DNA of 13,585 bases from Burkholderiaceae bacterium (lineage in GTDB: Bacteria; Pseudomonadota; Gammaproteobacteria; Burkholderiales; Burkholderiaceae): NCBI GenBank assembly GCA_017998575.1, contig JAGOCV010000080.1, forward strand, positions 1 through 13,585, written 5' to 3'. Position numbers and translations under genes: made by a program. Every line of letters begins with the position of its first letter. The first letter of the stretch is position 1. Below the pieces are notes generated by a model. The model was given only the letters and a program-made list of their open reading frames with translations. It was not told the DNA's origin and ran no database searches. Below are positions 7,827-13,585 of this stretch, piece by piece.

Positions 7827-8546
7827 ATGGCTGACAACAAGCAAGCCACCGGTTTCACCCACGAGAAGGTCGAAACCAACAACTTCCTGATGATCGTGCT
7901 CATCCTGCTGGTGGTCGCCGTCGGCGGGCTGGTGGAGATCGTGCCGCTGTTCTTCCAGAAGTCCACCACCGAGCCGGTCAAGGGCGTCGTGCCCTACACC
8001 GCGCTGCAACTGGCCGGGCGCGACGTGTACCTGCGTGAGGGTTGCTACAACTGCCACTCGCAGATGATCCGTCCGTTCCGCGCCGAGACGCTGCGCTACG
8101 GCCACTACTCGGTGGCGGGCGAATTCGTCTACGACCACCCGTTCCAGTGGGGCAGCAAGCGCACCGGCCCTGATCTGCACCGCGTGGGCGGCCGCTACAG
8201 CGACGACTGGCACCGCATCCATCTGGTCAACCCGCGTGACCTGGTGCCCGAATCCAACATGCCGGCCTATCCCTGGCTCGAGAAGGCCCAGGTGCCGGCC
8301 GACGAGATCGGCGGTCGCATGAAGGCGTTGCGCCTGGTGGGCGTGCCCTACACCGACGAGCAGATCGCCGGGGCCGCCGAAGAAGTGCGTGGCAAGACCG
8401 AGATGGACGCCCTGGTGGCCTATCTGCAATCGCTGGGCCGCGCCCTGTCGAACGAGCCCATCGCACCCGTGGCCACGGCAGCCGTGCCCGCCGCGACCCC
8501 GGCCCTGCCGGCCGAAGCCACCGCCACCCCGGCGGCGGCCAACTGA
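7827..8546 (+). CDS. ccoO: Cytochrome c oxidase cbb3-type subunit II (CcoO)
   Basis: The product (239 residues) is the monoheme cytochrome c subunit that passes electrons to CcoN. It has one N-terminal membrane anchor ([20 protein letters not shown], about 25-44), the heme site CYNCH (73-77) and a likely axial methionine in ESNMPAYPW (M145). The body is the standard FixO sequence, including GTGP-like [20 protein letters not shown] (7814-7817) precedes the ATG at 7827; the frame continues upstream inside ccoN, but that is out of frame with it. After about residue 205 the protein ends in an Ala/Pro-rich tail that I do not regard as part of the conserved domain. It follows ccoN by 22 bases and is followed by ccoQ. 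Confidence 0.96.
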   Translation: MADNKQATGFTHEKVETNNFLMIVLILLVVAVGGLVEIVPLFFQKSTTEPVKGVVPYTALQLAGRDVYLREGCYNCHSQMIRPFRAETLRYGHYSVAGEFVYDHPFQWGSKRTGPDLHRVGGRYSDDWHRIHLVNPRDLVPESNMPAYPWLEKAQVPADEIGGRMKALRLVGVPYTDEQIAGAAEEVRGKTEMDALVAYLQSLGRALSNEPIAPVATAAVPAATPALPAEATATPAAAN

Positions 8547-8564
8547 TCACGGGAGGGCAACACC

Positions 8565-8702
8565 ATGGATATCACCACCCTTCGCATCGTCGCCACCGTG
8601 GCCGCATTCGCCACGTTCATCGGCATCGTGGCCTGGGCCTGCGCCCGCCGCAATACCGCCCGTTTCGAGGAAGCCGCGCGGCTTCCGTTCGAGCAGGACT
8701 GA
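8565..8702 (+). CDS. ccoQ: Cbb3 oxidase subunit CcoQ (FixQ)
   Basis: This 45-residue protein has one membrane helix (about 7-26, LRIVATVAAFATFIGIVAW) followed by a basic turn ARRN and an acidic tail ending RLPFEQD, the typical CcoQ layout. A good ribosome-binding site, GGGAGGG (8551-8557), stands before the ATG. It lies between ccoO and ccoP and its stop is 4 bases before the ccoP start. CcoQ is thought to stabilise the complex or the attachment of CcoP; the exact role differs between species. Confidence 0.9.
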   Translation: MDITTLRIVATVAAFATFIGIVAWACARRNTARFEEAARLPFEQD

Positions 8703-8706
8703 CACC

Positions 8707-9627
8707 ATGAGCGATTTCACCAGCAACTTCTGGTCGGTCTACGTGGCCGGCCTCTCCGTCGTCAGCATCCTGGGCTGCCTGGTCCTGCTGTGGGTCACGG
8801 CCCGCAAGAAGGTGCCGGCCACCCCCGACAACACCACCGGCCACGTGTGGGACGAAGACCTGCGCGAGATGAACAACCCCCTGCCGCGCTGGTGGGTGGG
8901 CCTGTTCATCCTGACCGTGCTGTTCTCCGTGGGCTACCTCTACGCGTATCCGGGACTGGGCACCTTCGCGGGCAAGCTCGGCTGGACCACGCATGGCGAG
9001 TACCAGAACGAGATCCGCCGGGCCAACGAGGCGCTGGAGCCGATCTACGCGCGCTTCACCGCCATGCCCCCCGAGCAGGTGGCCGGCGACGCTCAGGCCA
9101 TGGCCATCGGCGAGCGGTTGTTCATGAACAACTGCGCGCAGTGCCACGGCTCCGACGCGCGCGGCAGCAAGAGTTTCCCCAACCTGGCCGACAACGACTG
9201 GCTGCACGGGGGAACCGCCGAGGCGATCAAGGCTTCGATCACCGCGGGCCGCACCGGCGTGATGCCTCCCATGGCCGCTGCCGTGGGCTCGCCCGACGAC
9301 GTGCGCAACGTGGCGCACTACGTGCTCAGTCTCTCGGGCAGTCCGCACGACAGCCTGCGCGCCAACCTGGGCAAGTCGAAGTTCGCGGCCTGCGCGGCCT
9401 GCCACGGCGCCAACGGACGCGGCAACCCGGCGCTGGGCGCGCCCAACCTGGCCGACAACACCTGGCTGCATGGCTGGGGCGAAGCGGCCATCGTCTCGAT
9501 CATCAACACCGGCAAGACCAACCAGATGCCGGCCCAGGCCAACAAGCTGACCGAGGCACAGATCCACGTGCTCACGGGCTACGTGTGGGGCCTGTCGAAC
9601 AAGGCGCAGCCGGCCACCGCCAACTGA
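8707..9627 (+). CDS. ccoP: Cytochrome c oxidase cbb3-type subunit III, diheme (CcoP)
   Basis: The 306-residue product is the diheme cytochrome c that takes electrons from soluble donors. It has two N-terminal membrane helices (about 10-31 and 63-82) joined by the conserved GHVWDEDLREMNNPLPRWW. Two periplasmic cytochrome c domains follow, with CAQCH (143-147) and CAACH (229-233). Methionine ligand candidates are in GVMPPM and NQMPAQ. The two heme domains share PNLADN-x-WLHG, pointing to internal duplication. The start at 8707 is 4 bases after ccoQ, within translational coupling distance. It is the last oxidase structural gene; ccoG follows after 61 bases. Confidence 0.96.
   Translation: MSDFTSNFWSVYVAGLSVVSILGCLVLLWVTARKKVPATPDNTTGHVWDEDLREMNNPLPRWWVGLFILTVLFSVGYLYAYPGLGTFAGKLGWTTHGEYQNEIRRANEALEPIYARFTAMPPEQVAGDAQAMAIGERLFMNNCAQCHGSDARGSKSFPNLADNDWLHGGTAEAIKASITAGRTGVMPPMAAAVGSPDDVRNVAHYVLSLSGSPHDSLRANLGKSKFAACAACHGANGRGNPALGAPNLADNTWLHGWGEAAIVSIINTGKTNQMPAQANKLTEAQIHVLTGYVWGLSNKAQPATAN
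9178..9459 (+). repeat. In-frame 18-base direct repeat within ccoP
   Basis: The bases CCCAACCTGGCCGACAAC occur identically at 9178-9195 and 9442-9459, 264 bases (88 codons) apart and in the same frame. Each encodes PNLADN in one of the two heme domains. It reflects domain duplication and strong codon preference rather than a mobile repeat. Confidence 0.7.
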
Positions 9628-9688
9628 TCGTTCGCCCGCGCGGCGCCCGCCCCACGGCGTGCCGCCTCTCGAGCCGAAAGCCAGAGTC

Positions 9689-11152
9689 ATGTCCGAGCCC
9701 CGAAAGATCATCCCCATCGTGCCGGTGGCCGCCGCGGCCGGCACACCGCCGGCGTCCGCAGGCGGGGAGGGCAGCGAAGAGCTGGTCTCGCTCTACGCGG
9801 CGACGAAGAAGATCTACCCGCGCTCGGTCACCGGCGTGTTCGCGCGCTGGCGCTGGGTGTTCGTGTTCCTCACGCAACTGGTGTTCTACGGCCTGCCTTG
9901 GCTCGAATGGGGCAGCCGCCAGGCCGTGCTGTTCGACCTGGGCGCGCGCCGCTTCTACATCTTCGGGCTGGTGCTCTACCCGCAGGACTTCATCTACCTC
10001 ACCGGCCTGCTGGTGGTGAGCGCGCTGCTGCTGTTCCTGTTCACGGCCGTGGCCGGCCGCCTGTGGTGCGGCTACGCCTGCCCGCAGACGGTGTACAGCG
10101 AGATCTTCCTGTGGATCGAGCACCGCATCGAGGGCGACCGCACCGCGCGCATGAAGCTCGACGCCGGCCCGCTGTCGGCGGAGAAGCTGGTCAAGAAGTG
10201 GTTCAAGCACGTGGTCTGGATCGGCGTGGCGCTGTGGACCGGCTTCACCTTCGTCGGCTACTTCGTGCCGGTGCGCGAACTGGGCATGGACTTCTTCCTC
10301 GGCCAGATGGGCGGCTGGGAGATCTTCTGGGTGCTGTTCTACGGCTTCGCCACCTACGGCAACGCCGGCTTCATGCGCGAGCAGGTGTGCATGTACATGT
10401 GCCCCTACGCACGCTTCCAGAGCGCCATGTTCGACCGCGACACGCTGGTGGTGAGCTACGACGCGGCGCGTGGCGACCCGCGTGGCTCGCGTTCGCGCAA
10501 GGCCGATCCGGCGGCGCTGGGCCTGGGCTCGTGCGTGGACTGCAGCCTGTGCGTGCAGGTGTGCCCCACGGGCATCGACATCCGCAACGGCCTGCAGTAC
10601 GAATGCATCGGCTGCGCCGCCTGCGTCGACGTCTGCGACACGGTGATGGACAAGATGAACTACCCGCGCGGCCTGATCCGCTACACCACCGAGAACGGCA
10701 TGGCCGCCGGCTGGAGCGCGCGCGAGATCCTGCGGCGCGTGTTCCGTCCGCGCGTGCTGGTCTACGGCCTGATCCTGCTGTCGCTGTCGATGGGCCTGCT
10801 CATCAGTCTGGCGATGCGCACGCCGCTCAAGGTCGACGTGGTGCGCGACCGCGCCGCGCTCTCGCGCATCGTCGAGGGCGGCCGGCTGGAGAACGTCTAC
10901 CGCCTGCAGGTGATGAACGCCACCGAGGTGGCGCAGACCTACCGCATCACCGCCAGCGGCCTCGACGGGCTGACGCTCGACGCCGGCGGCGAAGTGGCCG
11001 TCGGCCCGGCCGAGGCGCGCTGGGTCGCGGTGCGGCTGCAGATTCCCTATGGCAGTGCCGAGCCCGGCTCGCACACCATCCATTTCGCCATCCAGGCCGT
11101 GGACGCCGATGCCCACGTGTCCGAGAAGTCGGTCTTCCTGGTGCCGCGCTGA
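9689..11152 (+). CDS. ccoG: Cbb3 oxidase assembly ferredoxin-like membrane protein CcoG (RdxA/FixG)
   Basis: The product has 487 residues. CcoG is a membrane iron-sulfur protein reported to reduce Cu(II) to Cu(I) during cbb3 assembly. Visible features are several membrane helices (about 55-72, 101-123, 175-193, 210-222, 353-373), cysteine pairs in WCGYACPQ (C127, C131) and CMYMCPY (C234, C238), and two 4Fe-4S motifs: CVDCSLCVQVCP (C282, 285, 288, 292) and CIGCAACVDVC (C306, 309, 312, 316). A C-terminal immunoglobulin-like periplasmic domain ends the protein (about 385-487, ending EKSVFLVPR). The ATG at 9689 is preferred to an upstream GTG at 9659; neither has a strong ribosome-binding site. 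It follows ccoP and precedes the fixH-like gene, the usual cco accessory order. Confidence 0.95.
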   Translation: MSEPRKIIPIVPVAAAAGTPPASAGGEGSEELVSLYAATKKIYPRSVTGVFARWRWVFVFLTQLVFYGLPWLEWGSRQAVLFDLGARRFYIFGLVLYPQDFIYLTGLLVVSALLLFLFTAVAGRLWCGYACPQTVYSEIFLWIEHRIEGDRTARMKLDAGPLSAEKLVKKWFKHVVWIGVALWTGFTFVGYFVPVRELGMDFFLGQMGGWEIFWVLFYGFATYGNAGFMREQVCMYMCPYARFQSAMFDRDTLVVSYDAARGDPRGSRSRKADPAALGLGSCVDCSLCVQVCPTGIDIRNGLQYECIGCAACVDVCDTVMDKMNYPRGLIRYTTENGMAAGWSAREILRRVFRPRVLVYGLILLSLSMGLLISLAMRTPLKVDVVRDRAALSRIVEGGRLENVYRLQVMNATEVAQTYRITASGLDGLTLDAGGEVAVGPAEARWVAVRLQIPYGSAEPGSHTIHFAIQAVDADAHVSEKSVFLVPR

Positions 11153-11177
11153 GAACTTTCCCGTCAAGGAGTCCGTC

Positions 11178-11513
11178 ATGAACACCACCACCCTCCGCAC
11201 TGCCGCAGCCCCCGCCGCTCCCTGGTGGAAGTTCGGCTACGTCTGGCTGGTGCTGGCCGGCCCGGCCGCCGTCATCGTGGCCGGCATCGCCACGGTGTGG
11301 ATCGCGGTGAAGAGTCCCAACCCGATCGTGGCCGAGGACTACTACCGCCAGGGCATCGAGATCAACCGCACGCTCGAGGCGCGCGAAGCCGCCCGCGACG
11401 AGGCCCGCCTCGAAGCCGCGCGCCGCGACGCCGAGCGCGGCCTCGTGCCCGCCATGCGCGCGCGCAACCACGCCGCCACGCCCAGCGACGACCTGCCGGC
11501 GCCGGCGAACTGA
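11178..11513 (+). CDS. FixH-like small membrane protein, short form
   Basis: The product has 111 residues and starts after AAGGAG (11166-11171). It carries PWWKFGYVWLVLAGPAAVIV with one membrane helix (about 20-43), then the FixH-type sequence NPIVAEDYYRQGIEINRT, and a highly charged, Arg/Glu/Ala-rich helix (about 66-96) that may form a coiled coil. FixH/CcoH is needed for stable cbb3 assembly. Canonical FixH has a larger periplasmic domain after the VAEDYY segment; here the protein stops about 60 residues later and that domain is missing. Placement directly behind ccoG supports the family call. I leave the symbol empty because it is a short relative, not a full FixH. Confidence 0.85.
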   Translation: MNTTTLRTAAAPAAPWWKFGYVWLVLAGPAAVIVAGIATVWIAVKSPNPIVAEDYYRQGIEINRTLEAREAARDEARLEAARRDAERGLVPAMRARNHAATPSDDLPAPAN

Positions 11514-11570
11514 GCGCAGGCGGCCGCGGCGCCATCCGTTCCGGACACCCACGACAAGGAGACACGAGAC

Positions 11571-11864
11571 ATGTGGACGCAACGCATCATGTGGATCGCC
11601 TGGCCCGCCTTCCTGGCCGCCTGCCTGCTCGAGATGCTGGTGTTCGCGCTGGTCGATCCGGGCGACCTGCACTGGGCCGGCCAGCCCTTGCCGCTGTCGC
11701 GCCAGGGCGTGTACACGGTGGCGTTCTTCGCCTTCTGGGGTGTGACCATGGTGGCCAGCGCGCTCACCACGCTGCTGTCGCTCTCACCGTTCGAGCTCAA
11801 CCGCTGCCCGGTGGCACCCGAGGCCCGCCCGTCCGATTGCGCAAGGCACGCGCGGCAGCGCTGA
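11571..11864 (+). CDS. Unnamed small membrane protein at the end of the cco cluster
   Basis: I do not recognise a named family. The 97-residue product has two predicted membrane helices (about 7-28 and 47-70) separated by a loop with VDPGDLHWAGQPLPLSRQG, and ends in a short tail with two cysteines (NRCPVAPEARPSDCARH, C79 and C90). AAGGAG (11556-11561) stands at good distance before the ATG, and the gene lies 57 bases after fixH in the same direction, so it is probably the last gene of the accessory unit. Similar small proteins seem to occur behind ccoG/fixH in Comamonadaceae, as far as I recall. A role in oxidase assembly or copper handling is a guess from location and the cysteines only. The reading frame looks real because of its codon pattern, ribosome-binding site and hydrophobic layout. 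Confidence 0.8.
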   Translation: MWTQRIMWIAWPAFLAACLLEMLVFALVDPGDLHWAGQPLPLSRQGVYTVAFFAFWGVTMVASALTTLLSLSPFELNRCPVAPEARPSDCARHARQR

Positions 11865-11945
11865 GGGCCGGCCCCGCCCGCACCGCTGCCGTGCATCGCA
11901 ATGCGGGCCGCACCATCTGCGTGAGCGGCTCCCCCTGATCCCTGC

Positions 11946-11968
11946 GGCCGGGCACGCGTGTGCCGGCC
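11946..11968 (+). terminator. Possible terminator hairpin after the cco cluster
   Basis: GGCC-G-GGCAC (11946-11955, with a bulged G at 11950) pairs with GTGCCGGCC (11960-11968) around a GCGT loop, giving 9 base pairs. Only a short T-run (TTT at 11974-11976) follows, so it may be a weak intrinsic terminator for the upstream genes. The rest of the 11865-11986 gap shows nothing further that I can support. Confidence 0.4.
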
Positions 11969-11986
11969 CGAGGTTTCGTCCCCAAG

Positions 11987-12004
11987 CAGTTGATCCATCA
12001 ACTG
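11987..12004. promoter_or_regulatory. Perfect palindrome upstream of marR, candidate MarR operator
   Basis: CAGTTGAT and ATCAACTG form perfect 8-base arms around CC. MarR dimers commonly bind palindromes of 16-20 bases near their own gene, and the centre lies about 100 bases before the marR start. It resembles an FNR box in its TTGAT/ATCAA halves but has a 2-base instead of a 4-base spacer. Autoregulation is inferred. Confidence 0.6.
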
Positions 12005-12015
12005 TTTTGATCGCC

Positions 12016-12036
12016 GCGCCATGCCGGGCATGGCGC
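12016..12036. promoter_or_regulatory. Perfect 10-1-10 inverted repeat in the marR upstream region
   Basis: GCGCCATGCC and GGCATGGCGC are exact complements around a single G. It lies 12 bases after the first palindrome and 58 bases before the marR ATG. It may be a leader hairpin or a second protein-binding site; there is no T-run, so it is not a clear terminator. Confidence 0.45.
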
Positions 12037-12094
12037 TTGGCATGCAAGTTGCGCTGCTCCCGGCATCTCAACCGGATACGGGAACAGGCAACGC

Positions 12095-12565
12095 ATGCGT
12101 GGCGCCGACGTGGACTACATGCTGGCCGATTCGATCGGCTACCAGCTGCGGCTGGCGGGTGTGCTGGCGCGCCGCCACTATGTGTTGCGGCTGGCCGAGG
12201 CCGGCCTGACCGGCGTATCGCCCGAGCAGATCACCTTGCTTTCCTTCCTCGACCGCGAGGACGGCTGGGCCCTGGGCCAGCTGGCGGCCGCCAATGGCCA
12301 GGACAAGGCCGCCGTTACGCGCATGGCGCAGACCATGGAGGCCGCAGGCTGGATCCGCATCGACCCCGACCCCGAGCACGGCAGCCGCAAGCGCGTGTGC
12401 ATCACGGCCGCGGGCCGCCGCCTGCATGCGCGGGTGGAAGCCGTCACCGCGCGCAAGGAGCGCGAGTTCGACCGGCAGCTCACGCGCGGCGAGCGGCGCA
12501 CGCTGCTTGCGCTGATCGCCAGGCTGCGCGACGGACTCGCGCAGATGCAGGCCGGACCGGTCTGA
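12095..12565 (+). CDS. MarR-family transcriptional regulator
   Basis: The 156-residue product has the MarR layout: an N-terminal helix region, a winged helix-turn-helix at about 42-110 (SPEQITLLSFL, WALGQLAAANGQDKAAVTRMAQTMEAAGW), a wing with DPDPEHGSRKRVCITAAG, and a long C-terminal helix pair for dimerisation. The length is typical. It acts in the cytoplasm as a DNA-binding dimer, usually a repressor released by a small, often phenolic or acidic ligand. The start at 12095 gives the expected N-terminus; the ribosome-binding site is weak, and the ATG at 12119 is an alternative. The palindromes upstream suggest autoregulation. The next gene, 67 bases downstream, encodes an ABC-transporter binding protein and may be part of its regulon, but the ligand is unknown. 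Confidence 0.9.
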   Translation: MRGADVDYMLADSIGYQLRLAGVLARRHYVLRLAEAGLTGVSPEQITLLSFLDREDGWALGQLAAANGQDKAAVTRMAQTMEAAGWIRIDPDPEHGSRKRVCITAAGRRLHARVEAVTARKEREFDRQLTRGERRTLLALIARLRDGLAQMQAGPV

Positions 12566-12632
12566 GCGCGGGCGCTGCACGTTCCGTCACCGATTCCATT
12601 CCTTCATCACCCACCCTGACCGAGGTATCGCC

Positions 12633-13585
12633 ATGAAAGCATCTGTCGTCCGACGCCGCCTGTTCGCGGCCACTGCGCTGGCCGCCGCCTGCGCCTTCGC
12701 GCCCGCCCAGGCGGCGGAGAAGCTGCGCTTCGGCCTGAACTGGCTGGCACAGGCCGAGCACTGCGGCTTCTTCCAGGCCAAGGCCCAGGGCCTGTACGAA
12801 AAGGCCGGGCTCGACGTCGAGATCGTCAACGGCGGGCCCGACCGCAACCTGCCGCTGCTGGTGGCCGCCAATGACGTGCAACTGGGCATGGGATCGAGCT
12901 TCACCACGCTGCACATGGCGGTCAACGGCATCGCCGCGCAAACCGTGGCGGCTTACTTCCAGAAGGATCCGCAGACGCTGGTGGCCCATGCGGGGCAGGG
13001 CGTGAAGACCCTGGCCGACCTTAAAGGCCGGCCGATCATGGTGGCCAAGTTCTCGCAGCAGGAGTTCTGGCAGTTCCTCAAGCGCCGCCATGGCTTCTCC
13101 GACAGCCAGCTGCGCCCCTACACCTACTCGGCCGCGCCGTTCCTGGCCGATCCGAAGGCGGTGCAGCAGGGCTACGTCACCGAGGACGCGCTGTTGCTCG
13201 GCAAGCAGCTGCCCTCGCCGCCGGTGAGCATCCTGCTGGCCGACCACGGCTACCAGAACTACGCCACCACCGTGTTCGGCATGAAGAAGACCATCGATGA
13301 CAAGCCGCAGGTGGTGCAGGCCTTCCTCGACGCCTCGCGCGCCGGCTGGGAGCAATGCATGGGCGGCGACTACACGCCCGCCATGAAGGCTGTGATGGCC
13401 ATGAACCCCCCGCACACCGAGGAGCTGTTCCACTACAAGATGAAGCAGATGCGCGAGCGCGGCCTGGTCGACAGCGGCGACGCGAAGACGCTGGGCCTGG
13501 GCGCCATGACCGACGCGCGCTGGAAGAGCTTCTTCGACACCATGTCGGGCGCCGGCGTCTTCCCGGCCAGCCTGGACTACAAGGC
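12633..13585 (+). CDS. ABC-transporter substrate-binding protein, NMT1/THI5-like (3' end outside window)
   Basis: At least 317 residues are encoded and the frame is open to the window end. The start follows GAGG (12622-12625). A signal peptide is clear: RRR near the start, an Ala-rich core, and a likely cut after AQA at residue 27. The mature part opens with LRFGLNWLAQAEHCGFFQA, the pattern of the NMT1/THI5-like and SsuA/TauA group, followed by AKAQGLYEKAGLDVEIVNGGP. Members bind pyrimidine precursors, sulfonates, nitrate, aromatic acids and other small molecules for ABC uptake, so the substrate cannot be named. Permease and ATPase genes are expected beyond the window. The MarR gene upstream may regulate it. 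A cysteine at residue 20 does not sit in a good lipobox, so a soluble periplasmic protein is more likely than a lipoprotein. Confidence 0.9.
   Translation, partial: MKASVVRRRLFAATALAAACAFAPAQAAEKLRFGLNWLAQAEHCGFFQAKAQGLYEKAGLDVEIVNGGPDRNLPLLVAANDVQLGMGSSFTTLHMAVNGIAAQTVAAYFQKDPQTLVAHAGQGVKTLADLKGRPIMVAKFSQQEFWQFLKRRHGFSDSQLRPYTYSAAPFLADPKAVQQGYVTEDALLLGKQLPSPPVSILLADHGYQNYATTVFGMKKTIDDKPQVVQAFLDASRAGWEQCMGGDYTPAMKAVMAMNPPHTEELFHYKMKQMRERGLVDSGDAKTLGLGAMTDARWKSFFDTMSGAGVFPASLDYK

Noticed and set aside
6086..7981. Long antisense open frame opposite ccoS and ccoN
   Set aside because: It spans two verified genes and a promoter region and shows only shadow-type composition.
9659..9688. GTG at 9659 as the ccoG start
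   Set aside because: It adds ten residues of no family character; the ATG at 9689 opens directly into the usual CcoG N-terminus.
11990..12001. TTGATCCATCAA read as an FNR box
   Set aside because: FNR/ANR sites need four bases between the TTGAT and ATCAA halves; here there are two, so a different regulator, most simply the adjacent MarR, is more likely.
12021..12209. Small open frame starting in the marR leader
   Set aside because: It overlaps marR in another frame, has no ribosome-binding site, and its start lies within the inverted repeat.
12633..12695. Lipoprotein signal in the ABC binding protein (Cys at residue 20)
   Set aside because: The residues before the cysteine are Ala-Ala-Ala with Leu one place too far, and a better signal peptidase I site (AQA) follows at residue 27.

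Overview
The window is very GC-rich, tightly packed, and looks like chromosomal DNA of a betaproteobacterium of the order Burkholderiales, most likely family Comamonadaceae. The reasons are the Bug-type (TctC) solute-binding protein, the cbb3 oxidase gene order and protein style, and TTGAT/TTGAC-N4-GTCAA sites of the FNR/ANR type. Genus is not resolved. I see no tRNA, rRNA, insertion sequence, CRISPR array or integrase.

Region 1 (1-3177, + strand) is a malonate-use block: the 3' end of malonyl-CoA decarboxylase, a Bug-family periplasmic binding protein, and malonyl-CoA synthetase MatB. Together they would capture malonate (or a related acid), activate it to malonyl-CoA and decarboxylate it to acetyl-CoA. 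A 14-bp hairpin directly after the Bug gene and a long pyrimidine tract before matB separate the last two genes.

Region 2 (3202-11864) is a microaerobic respiration block. A universal stress protein gene (- strand) diverges from ccoI. Then come, on the + strand, ccoI (copper ATPase), ccoS, ccoN, ccoO, ccoQ, ccoP, ccoG, a short fixH-like gene and an unnamed two-helix membrane protein gene. ccoNOQP encode the high-affinity cbb3 cytochrome c oxidase; ccoI, ccoS, ccoG and fixH supply copper and assembly functions. One FNR-type box (3714-3727) lies between usp and ccoI with class II geometry towards both genes. A second box (6266-6279) overlaps the ccoS stop codon and is correctly placed to drive ccoN. 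The first box overlaps the furthest-upstream ccoI ATG (3721), so I prefer the ATG at 3763, which would sit at or next to the transcript 5' end.

Region 3 (11865-13585) starts with a 230-base gap holding a hairpin and two perfect inverted repeats. It continues with a MarR-family regulator and the 5' part of an NMT1/THI5-like ABC-transporter substrate-binding protein that runs off the window.

Nothing here is a wholly new system. The points most worth checking are the shared bidirectional FNR-type promoter with a possible leaderless ccoI mRNA, the unnamed small membrane protein at the end of the cco cluster, the Bug protein embedded in the malonate genes, and the palindromes upstream of marR.
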